Origin: Nocardioidaceae bacterium
GTDB lineage: Bacteria; Actinomycetota; Actinomycetes; Propionibacteriales; Nocardioidaceae
Assembly (NCBI GenBank): GCA_013811715.1
Contig: JACCUS010000259.1
Coordinates: 1 to 10,507, forward strand
DNA length: 10,507 bases
Direction of reading: 5' to 3'
Shown: positions 5,881-10,507 of the stretch, one piece after another
Layout of the letters: every line of letters starts with the position of its first letter
Numbering within the stretch: the stretch's first letter is position 1
Notes under the pieces: model-generated
Told to the model about the DNA's origin: nothing
Database searches by the model: none
The model's input: the letters and a program-made list of their open reading frames with translations, nothing else
Translations under genes and position numbers: made by a program

Positions 5881-6471
5881 GTGTTGACCCGTAAGCCGAA
5901 GACAACCCGGGCGCGGATCGTGTCGGCGACGGAAGACGCCCGCAGCTCCGTCAAGCCAGCCGCCGAGACGGCGAGAGACAAGCTCGGCACGGCGACCGAG
6001 GGTGCCATCTCCTCCGTCGCCGCCACCGTCGGACCCGCGCTCGAGGGGGCTCGCGAGCGGCTGGCGCCCGTCGCGGAGTCGGCCATCGCCGAGGGCCGCA
6101 AGCAGGGTCGCCGGGCAGCTGCCAAGAGCCGCGAGGCGGCGATCAACGCCGGACTGATCGAACCACCGAAGAAGAGCCACAAGCTGCGCAACATGGTGCT
6201 CGTACTCGGGCTGGGCGGCGTCGCCGCGTTCCTGTACAAGAAGTTCACCGGCAACGACGCCGACCCGGCGTGGACCGCCGGCCGCGACAGCGCCGCCGCA
6301 GACGCCCGGGCCACCACTCCACTGCACGCCGCCGCGGTTGATGAGACGCTGCCGCCGGGCGCGGTCGACGACGCCGACATGGCGCCCACCGCGCCGTTCG
6401 CCTCGGAGGAGACCGTCGAGTCCACCAGCCCGACCACGCCGGACCAGCCGATCGAGAAGAAGGACCTGTAG
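5881..6471 (+). CDS. Single-pass membrane protein of unknown function, Ala-rich amphipathic N-terminal half
   Basis: I do not assign a function. The product is 196 residues. Residues 1-92 are Ala/Arg/Glu-rich with repeated ESA/ETA/EGA-type segments and look like long amphipathic helices, comparable to YtxH- or apolipoprotein-like proteins. Residues 96-103 are basic (PPKKSHKL), followed by one transmembrane segment at about 104-119. A DADPAW motif follows at 126-131, then an acidic, Thr/Pro-rich tail ending in EKKDL. Small helical membrane proteins of this kind occur next to cyclophilin genes in actinomycetes (for instance annotated DUF5324 in Streptomyces); homology with that family is a guess. 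The GTG at 5881 follows AGGAGGA (5867-5873) by seven bases. It is convergent with the DUF3817 gene. Confidence 0.8.
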   Translation: MLTRKPKTTRARIVSATEDARSSVKPAAETARDKLGTATEGAISSVAATVGPALEGARERLAPVAESAIAEGRKQGRRAAAKSREAAINAGLIEPPKKSHKLRNMVLVLGLGGVAAFLYKKFTGNDADPAWTAGRDSAAADARATTPLHAAAVDETLPPGAVDDADMAPTAPFASEETVESTSPTTPDQPIEKKDL

Positions 6472-6481
6472 CGGATACGCC

Positions 6482-6817
6482 TCAGGTGCGGGTCCGCTCA
6501 GGGTTCCGGGCGCGGTGAGTGGCCTTGCGCTCACCCCAGAAGCTCAGTACGGGAACCGTGCCAAGCACCAGGACGAGAACGGTGAAGCCCATCGGGAACC
6601 GCGCCCGCCGGGCCAACAGCACCGCGGTCACCAAGAAGACCATGTACAGCCACCCGTGTGTGACGCCTAGGTAGGTGGTGATCCACTCGCCGAGCTCTTG
6701 CGGGCCACCGCCATCGGCCGCGAGATACTTCAACGGCACGCCGACGCAGATCAGCACGATCAGCAGCACGCCGACGACGTACGCCATCACGCGATAGCGG
6801 AGCAGGGTGCCCTTCAC
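6482..6817 (-). CDS. DUF3817 domain integral membrane protein
   Basis: The product is 111 residues with three hydrophobic segments, about 10-30, 52-70 and 75-95. DUF3817 features are the HGWLYMVF stretch (54-61), the LLARRARFPMG loop (67-77), and GTVPVLSFWGERK (86-98) before a basic tail. The family is small membrane proteins of unknown biochemical role. The GTG start at 6815-6817 shares bases with the TGA of the upstream SURF1 gene, a 4-bp overlap (GTGA). With no clear ribosome site, this indicates translational coupling. The ATG at codon 11 is a possible alternative start but would cut the first helix. Confidence 0.88.
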   Translation of the reverse strand: MKGTLLRYRVMAYVVGVLLIVLICVGVPLKYLAADGGGPQELGEWITTYLGVTHGWLYMVFLVTAVLLARRARFPMGFTVLVLVLGTVPVLSFWGERKATHRARNPERTRT

Positions 6818-7536
6818 GAGCCCGGAGGGTATCCCACGGTGGCAGCGTCGGGACGGTCGGCCGTGGGTTCTGAGACCATCCGCCACCACATGAACACCAC
6901 GAACCCAGCGAAGAGCCACCACTGCATGGCGTAGAGCAGATTGCGGATGCCGGCCCACGCCGACGGCTCCGGCGCCGGCGGCGGCACCTGCGCGAGCGGC
7001 TCGCCTGGTTCGCTGTCCGTCAACACCACGTACCCCCCATAGAGGTCTCGGTCGAAGCCCTCGACCAGGGTGGAGATCCGGATGCCGTCGGTGACTCGCC
7101 GCGCGTCGAGCGCGTCGCCCTCGGTGTCCGAGGGCTCCAGCACACCCTCGACGCGGACGGTCTCGGTGGGGGGCGGCGCGGTCAGGCCTTCCGCGGCGCC
7201 CCGGACGACGAGGATCGCCGAGCCGGTGGCGGTCACGAGTGGAGCGGCGACGCCGTACTCGGCCGTCCCGAGGCCGCGGACGTAGATCTGCGCGCCGGCG
7301 TCGTACCTCCCCGATACCGTGACCGGGCGGCCCACCGCGTCGGCCGGGAACGCGCCGTCGGGACCGAGTACGTCGTCCAGCGGGACCGGTGGTTGCGCCA
7401 GCCGGGCACGTGCGTCGTCTCGCCGCTGGTCGTCGTACGCGCCGTACTGCCACCAGCCGAGCGCCACCATCAAAGCGACCAGCACGAGCGCGACCACCGT
7501 AAGTCCCAAGGCTCGCGCCGTGACCACCCACATCAC
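6814..7536 (-). CDS. SURF1 family cytochrome oxidase assembly protein
   Basis: The product is 240 residues with the SURF1 topology: a transmembrane helix near each end (about 8-28 and 201-219) and a soluble extracytoplasmic domain between. Recognisable are GWWQYGAYDDQR (27-38) after the first helix, VTVSGRYDAGAQIYVRG (72-88), ILVVRGA (108-114), and the C-terminal RNLLYAMQWWLFAGFVVFMWWR (198-219). SURF1 assists heme A insertion and assembly of cytochrome c oxidase in the membrane. The start is GTG at 7536 or the next codon ATG at 7533; neither has a strong ribosome site. It is coupled by a 4-bp overlap to the DUF3817 gene, so the pair forms an operon. Confidence 0.92.
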   Translation of the reverse strand: MMWVVTARALGLTVVALVLVALMVALGWWQYGAYDDQRRDDARARLAQPPVPLDDVLGPDGAFPADAVGRPVTVSGRYDAGAQIYVRGLGTAEYGVAAPLVTATGSAILVVRGAAEGLTAPPPTETVRVEGVLEPSDTEGDALDARRVTDGIRISTLVEGFDRDLYGGYVVLTDSEPGEPLAQVPPPAPEPSAWAGIRNLLYAMQWWLFAGFVVFMWWRMVSEPTADRPDAATVGYPPGS

Positions 7537-7599
7537 TTCAGCCGACGTCGCTCAGTCGCATGGGGCCCAAGTCTGTCAGCCCTCCCCGAACGGCGGGGT

Positions 7600-7629
7600 T
7601 CAGCCATGGCCCCTGGCTGAGAGTATGAT
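7600..7629 (+). promoter_or_regulatory. Probable promoter and operator of the toxin-antitoxin operon
   Basis: TATGAT (7624-7629) is a good -10 box 31 bp before the antitoxin start. Just upstream, TCAGCCA (7600-7606) and TGGCTGA (7614-7620) form a perfect 7-bp-arm inverted repeat across the -35 region, where no good -35 hexamer is seen. Type II toxin-antitoxin operons are normally repressed by their own antitoxin, so this is a candidate autoregulatory operator. A smaller stem, CCCCG/CGGGG (7584-7598), lies beside it. Confidence 0.5.
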
Positions 7630-7659
7630 AGGAGGATAGTTGGATTCTTGGAGGAGCCA

Positions 7660-7959
7660 GTGGAAGATGCAGCCGTGGGGCGTAGCACGCTCCGCGCCAA
7701 AGGGCAGCTGACACTGCCCGCAAAGGTCCGCGAGGCACTCAAGGTGCATGGCGGTGACGAGATCGAGTTCAAGGTCCTGGCGTCGGGCGCCGTCGTCATG
7801 CGTGGGCTGAAGATGATCCCCGCCGACCAGGCGTGGTTCTGGACCGAGTCGTGGCAGCGGGGCGAGCGGGAGGCCAGCGCCGACCTCGAGGCGGGCCGGG
7901 TCGAGACCTTCACGGACTCCGAATCGTTCCTCGACTTCATCGGTGTGGATGAGAAATGA
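7660..7959 (+). CDS. AbrB/MazE/SpoVT-family antitoxin
   Basis: The product is 99 residues from the GTG at 7660, chosen because GGAGGAG (7650-7656) lies just upstream; a TTG at 7648 would add four residues. The swapped-hairpin AbrB domain is at 9-40: STLRAKGQLTLPAKVREAL followed by GDEIEFKV. This is the classic DNA-binding antitoxin fold. The C-terminal part (about 55-99) is acidic and Trp/Glu-rich (DQAWFWTESWQRGEREA), as expected for the segment that wraps the toxin. It is read together with the toxin gene one base downstream. It should neutralise the toxin and repress the operon promoter. Confidence 0.9.
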   Translation: MEDAAVGRSTLRAKGQLTLPAKVREALKVHGGDEIEFKVLASGAVVMRGLKMIPADQAWFWTESWQRGEREASADLEAGRVETFTDSESFLDFIGVDEK

Positions 7960-7960
7960 G

Positions 7961-8257
7961 ATGCCCACATACGCCGTAACGGCGCGATTCCGGAAGGATC
8001 TGGCCATGCTGGACCCCTCCGATCGGTCCCGCTTTCGTCGCGCGGTGGAGCAACTCGTCGAGGATCTGTCGTCACCCGGCCGACGGCCCCGAGCCGGGCT
8101 TCGGGTGAAGGGTGTCCGAGGCGCCGACGGCGTTTTCGAGATGACCTGGGCTCGTGACGGCCGCGCCACCTTCGAGTACGGCGATGAGCAACAAGTCGGG
8201 GAGCCGCACGCCATCTGGCGTCGCATCGGGACCCACGACATCTTCGGGCGCCCCTGA
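7961..8257 (+). CDS. RelE/ParE-like toxin
   Basis: The product is 98 residues from the ATG at 7961. In-frame alternatives are an ATG at 7949 and a GTG at 7943, both inside the antitoxin gene; none has a strong ribosome site, so coupling to the antitoxin is likely. It has the RelE/ParE-superfamily layout: N-terminal strand and basic helix (TARFRKDLAMLDPSDRSRFRRAV, within 7-29), then GLRVKGVRGADGVFEMTW (46-63), a strand with RATFEYG (68-74), and a C-terminal IWRRIGTHDIF (85-95). RelE-type members cleave mRNA on the ribosome and ParE-type poison gyrase. This subgroup, often paired with AbrB-like antitoxins in actinomycetes, is probably RelE-like, but activity cannot be read from sequence. Confidence 0.85.
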   Translation: MPTYAVTARFRKDLAMLDPSDRSRFRRAVEQLVEDLSSPGRRPRAGLRVKGVRGADGVFEMTWARDGRATFEYGDEQQVGEPHAIWRRIGTHDIFGRP

Positions 8258-8267
8258 GCGGCTGCCG

Positions 8268-8990
8268 TCAGTGTCCCTCCTGGTCCTGGCTCAGGTCCTG
8301 AGCCAGCTGGTCGAGACGCACGGTGAGCGACGTAGCGATTAGCGGAACCTCCGCCGGGAGCCGGGTGGCCAGGGCGCTCCCGAGCCCGGCGGTGCGTACG
8401 GTCGCGTCGATGAAGGCGTCCAGGTCCTGTGGCGGCGGGAACGGCGGCGAGCTGATAAGCATCGACACGCAGCCGTGCACGGTCACCCACAGTGTGAGGG
8501 CGACCGCAGCCGGGTCGCCGTGCAACACGCCGGCGTGCACGCAGCTGCGTACGGCGTCGACGACCTCCCGGTAGCAGGCCCGCGCGGCCTGTTCCTCCGC
8601 GGTGCTGTGCGCGGACGCCGCTGGACGGAGCAGTAGCAGGCGATACTGCACGGGGTGTTCGAGCCCGAAGTGGACGTATGCCCGGCCGCGGGCGCCCAGC
8701 GACTGGAACGGGTCGTCGTGGTCGAGCGCGGCGGCTTGCATCCGCTCGCCGAGCTCGTGCCACACCCGGAGGCACACCGCGCTGACCAGTGACGCCTTGT
8801 CATGGAAGTGCCGGTACAGCGAGGGAGTCGTCACCCCGACGTGCTGCGCCACGGCGCGCAGCGTCAGGGCCTCGTCCCCACCGGCATCCACGAGCAGCCG
8901 TTCGGCAGCCGAAAGGATCTCCTCACGGAGTCGCTCCCCCTCGCCGGGGTTCGCCCGCACCCGGGTCGTCCGAGCCCCAGTGACTGCCAT
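8268..8990 (-). CDS. TetR family transcriptional regulator
   Basis: The product is 240 residues. The N-terminal TetR DNA-binding domain spans about 20-66: REEILSAAERLLVDAGGDEALTLRAVAQHVGVTTPSLYRHFHDKASLV, with the helix-turn-helix at 43-62. The C-terminal ligand domain (about 75-225) is of the WHG/TetR_C type (RAYVHFGLEHPVQYRLLL, 102-119). The ATG at 8988-8990 has no ribosome site and lies five bases from the inverted repeat at 8995-9031, so a leaderless transcript is plausible. It should bind that repeat and repress itself and the divergent thioesterase/molybdoenzyme genes. The last codons contain a perfect palindrome (8286-8306). It is convergent with the toxin gene, 10 bp apart. Confidence 0.92.
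   Translation of the reverse strand: MAVTGARTTRVRANPGEGERLREEILSAAERLLVDAGGDEALTLRAVAQHVGVTTPSLYRHFHDKASLVSAVCLRVWHELGERMQAAALDHDDPFQSLGARGRAYVHFGLEHPVQYRLLLLRPAASAHSTAEEQAARACYREVVDAVRSCVHAGVLHGDPAAVALTLWVTVHGCVSMLISSPPFPPPQDLDAFIDATVRTAGLGSALATRLPAEVPLIATSLTVRLDQLAQDLSQDQEGH
8286..8306. terminator. Perfect 21-bp palindrome at the toxin/TetR convergence, candidate bidirectional terminator
   Basis: CTGGCTCAGG (8286-8295) and CCTGAGCCAG (8297-8306) are exact reverse complements around a single T. In RNA a shorter loop of about five bases with 8-bp stems is realistic. It falls in the last 15 codons of the TetR gene and 29 bp beyond the toxin stop. It could attenuate read-through from the toxin operon, but no T-tract follows on either strand. 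Confidence 0.4.
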
Positions 8991-8994
8991 GACA

Positions 8995-9031
8995 GCAGGT
9001 TGACAGTGTCACCGTGCCTCTGTCAACCTGC
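8995..9031. promoter_or_regulatory. TetR operator with divergent promoter elements
   Basis: GCAGGTTGACAG (8995-9006) and CTGTCAACCTGC (9020-9031) are perfect 12-bp inverted arms around 13 bp. The site is between the TetR gene and the divergent thioesterase remnant, the usual place for a TetR operator. Each arm carries TTGACA, the ideal -35 hexamer, reading inward on opposite strands (plus 9000-9005, minus 9026-9021). Repressor binding would therefore block both promoters. Clear -10 boxes are not visible. Confidence 0.75.
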
Positions 9032-9046
9032 AGGAGGAGGTGCGGG

Positions 9047-9335
9047 ATGACGGAGACGATGGGTCGGCCCGGGATGGCGTGGGCAGCCCCCGACCAGGCG
9101 ACGACGACGGTGGACCGGTCCTGGTGGGCCTGGGCGGGCCCGCACGGAGGCCTGTTGGCCTCGCTGGCGGTGACCGCCGCGGAGCACACGGTCCCCGAGC
9201 AGCCGGTGCGCGAGCTGTCCGCTCAGTTCCTGGCCCCACTGGTCGAGGGTCCAGTCGAGCTCGACGTGCGCCGCTGCGTCTGGGCGGCTCCTCCAGCGTG
9301 CTCGAATCGAGGATCAGCATGAGGCTTTCGCCGTG
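9047..9335 (+). pseudogene. Decayed hotdog-fold (TesB-like, acyl-CoA) thioesterase, N-terminal remnant
   Basis: From the ATG at 9047, with AGGAGGAGG (9032-9040) upstream, a thioesterase-family N-terminus reads through WAWAGPHGGLLASLAVTAAE, a QPVRELSAQFLAPLVEGPVELDVRR segment, then goes out of frame and stops at 9320-9322 after 91 residues. Family members have about 260-290. The next frame (from about 9275) continues the family pattern as LRLGGSSSVLESRI, and the frame used by the downstream enzyme reads HEAFAVT at 9318-9335. Two single-base losses, near 9274 and 9319, would reconnect these pieces. The remaining C-terminal two-thirds are absent because the molybdoenzyme begins at once. Function is probably lost. 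Sequencing error could explain the frameshifts but not the missing C-terminal part. Confidence 0.7.
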
Positions 9336-10040
9336 ACCCTTCCACCAGGCCAACACCCGATCGACGGGTTCCCGCGCTTCGGTGGGCACCTTTCCCGACC
9401 CGCGCCGGCCGTCCCCACCGACCCCGTCATCGAGATCCGCGGCGTGGTGACCGAAGCGTTCGACGTACCACTTGGCACGCTGGCGACACTGCCTCGTCGA
9501 GAGCTCATAGCCGACTTTCACTGCGTGGCCGGCTGGTCCGCCACGGACCTTCGCTGGGAGGGGGTCTCGTTCGAGACGGTGTACCGCACCCTCATCGAAC
9601 CCGCACTCCCGCCCGAGACCCCAGTCACCCATGTCGTGTTCCGCGGCCTCGACGGCTGGCGCTCGGTCGTGTCGATCGAGGACGCCCTGGCTGATGATGT
9701 GCTCATCGCGGAGCGACTCGACGGCCGCCCGCTCGACGGTGACCATGGAGCCCCGGCGCGGTTGGTCAGCCCCAGCCAGTACGGCTATGTCAGCACCAAG
9801 CACCTCTGCCGCATCGAGGTCCACAGCGCCGAGCCGAAGGGCACCCACGCGTCTGTACTCAGACAACTGCCGCTGCGGCTGCTCAGCGCCCATCCGAGGG
9901 CGAGGGTCTGGCGAGAGGAGCGTCATCGCTACCTCCCCCCATGGTCTGTGCGACGCGTCTACCGAGCCACCATCGCCCCGATCGCATATCTCAGCGGTCG
10001 GGGCGGCCGGGGGGCTCGCAACCCGCCGCGACCACGATGA
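9333..10040 (+). CDS. Molybdopterin-dependent oxidoreductase, sulfite oxidase-like
   Basis: The product is 235 residues forming one oxidoreductase molybdopterin-binding domain. The N-terminus LPPGQHPIDGFPRFG (3-17) is typical of small actinobacterial members. DFHCVAGWSATDLRWEGV (61-78) contains Cys64, the expected molybdenum ligand. HVVFRGLDGWRS (100-111), SIEDALADDVLIAERLDGRPLDGDHGAP (starting at 114) and RLVSPSQYGYVSTKHLCRIEV (143-163) complete the cofactor site. The C-terminal part (187-218), with an RHRYLPPWS stretch, is also family-typical. There is no signal peptide, so it is cytoplasmic unless the start is wrong. The substrate is unknown. The GTG at 9333 lies inside the thioesterase remnant with only a weak TGAGG upstream, so expression probably depends on the TetR-controlled promoter. 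Confidence 0.88.
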   Translation: MTLPPGQHPIDGFPRFGGHLSRPAPAVPTDPVIEIRGVVTEAFDVPLGTLATLPRRELIADFHCVAGWSATDLRWEGVSFETVYRTLIEPALPPETPVTHVVFRGLDGWRSVVSIEDALADDVLIAERLDGRPLDGDHGAPARLVSPSQYGYVSTKHLCRIEVHSAEPKGTHASVLRQLPLRLLSAHPRARVWREERHRYLPPWSVRRVYRATIAPIAYLSGRGGRGARNPPRPR

Positions 10041-10091
10041 CCGGCGTCCCGACTGCCAGCACGTCCCAAGGCCGTAGTCCGAAAGGCCGCT
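10041..10091. other. Short spacer between convergent genes, no feature seen
   Basis: This 51-bp spacer separates the molybdoenzyme stop from the stop of the nuclease-like remnant. I see no hairpin with a T-tract and no coding signal. It marks the approximate point where GC content begins to drop towards the right edge. Confidence 0.4.
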
Positions 10092-10382
10092 TCAGTAGCC
10101 GACGAGAAGAACCCCGGCGAATGGCAGCTTGAGACGATCAGACGCATACAACGCGTCGAGTTGGTCGCGCGTTCGACCGTAAGCCTTCATCGATTGGATA
10201 CCCGTCCGGTAGTCGAGACGCATCACGAGCGCCAGGTAACGCGCATCGAGGATCAGTGCCGTCCGGACGATGTCGCGGTAGTCGGCGTTGTTGGCGGCTC
10301 CACGGCCAGCCTCGACCTCCACGGCGATACCCAGGTCGTCGTGAAACGCATCGATCTCGTACGAGACTCGCGCTGCACCGTC
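10092..10382 (-). pseudogene. C-terminal remnant of a PD-(D/E)XK-type nuclease-like protein
   Basis: The minus frame ending at 10092 is open back to a stop at 10383-10385. It reads YEIDAFHDDLGIAVEVEAGRG, then NADYRDIVRTALILDARYLALVMRLDYR and a C-terminus ending LLVGY. The D-x(n)-E-x-E pattern resembles the active site of BamHI-like PD-(D/E)XK enzymes, so a restriction-endonuclease-like protein is suggested. The conserved YEIDAF segment lies upstream of the first usable start (GTG at 10320-10322), and the stop before it truncates the domain. Upstream, other minus frames carry coding-like pieces (SLWLFGETVQR near 10390; IYLLVEVLIGKPILENEV near 10450-10507), which indicates frameshift decay. GC content here is about 55 percent against about 65 percent or more nearby. 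Confidence 0.55.
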
Positions 10383-10507
10383 TCACCGAAGAGCCACAGA
10401 GAAGCAGGCCATCAGCTACTCCCAGGTCTTGGCGGGCGTTCTACCGTCAAACCTCGTTCTCAAGGATGGGCTTGCCGATGAGCACCTCTACGAGAAGGTA
10501 GATGTTT

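Noticed and set aside
6470..6514. Possible terminator between the 5881 gene and DUF3817, AGCGGA/TCCGCT arms
   Set aside because: Six-base arms across a 17-base loop in GC-rich DNA with no T-tract are too weak to call.
7570..7630. Possible TPP-like riboswitch, because of a CTGAGAGT stretch after GC-rich stems
   Set aside because: The other conserved blocks of the aptamer are missing and the downstream gene is a toxin-antitoxin operon, not thiamine-related.
7600..8775. Minus-strand open frame across the toxin-antitoxin and TetR region
   Set aside because: It is in a different frame from TetR and opposite to both toxin-antitoxin genes, with no domain signature.
9009..9926. Long minus-strand open frame opposite the thioesterase remnant and molybdoenzyme
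   Set aside because: The plus frame has the full molybdopterin-domain motif set; the minus frame shows no recognisable domain.

Overview
The window is high-GC DNA from an actinomycete. The block DUF881 / crgA / (insert) / rhomboid / cyclophilin is the conserved origin-proximal neighbourhood of Actinomycetota, with crgA divergent from DUF881 as in Mycobacterium. The gene set (B-box rhomboid, DUF3817, SURF1, sulfite-oxidase-like molybdoenzyme, GTG starts) suggests a Nocardioidaceae-like or related lineage. That placement is inference; no rRNA is present to settle it.

Region 1 (1-1353): the Thr/Pro/Glu-rich C-terminus of a large plus-strand protein, most likely the tail of the PASTA kinase PknB. 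It is convergent with a membrane-anchored DUF881 protein, and the two stop codons interlock in one CTAG. The septation/elongation regulator gene crgA is read the other way.

Region 2 (1354-4233): an intergenic segment with a 12-bp palindrome, a hairpin flanked by inverted DnaA-box-like sequences, and a strong imperfect palindrome over the promoter of a three-gene operon. The operon encodes a DHA2-type MFS drug/proton antiporter, a tandem DUF427 protein and a PPOX/F420-type split-barrel protein. It sits between crgA and rhomboid, which are usually close neighbours, so it looks like an acquired detoxification/efflux cassette. Its regulator is not beside it.

Region 3 (4261-7536): the conserved pair ppiA-rhomboid (minus strand), a divergent single-pass membrane protein of unknown function, then a translationally coupled SURF1-DUF3817 pair (minus strand).

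Region 4 (7540-10507): accessory DNA. It holds an AbrB-fold antitoxin with a RelE/ParE-like toxin, and a TetR regulator convergent with the toxin. TetR is separated by a perfect 12-bp-arm inverted repeat from a decayed thioesterase gene. The thioesterase remnant runs directly into an intact sulfite-oxidase-like molybdopterin enzyme. At the right edge is a broken PD-(D/E)XK-nuclease-like gene in lower-GC sequence.

I found no tRNA, rRNA, CRISPR array or complete insertion sequence. The most distinctive items are the operon with an orphan operator, the TetR/thioesterase/molybdoenzyme locus with gene decay, and the structured DNA downstream of crgA.
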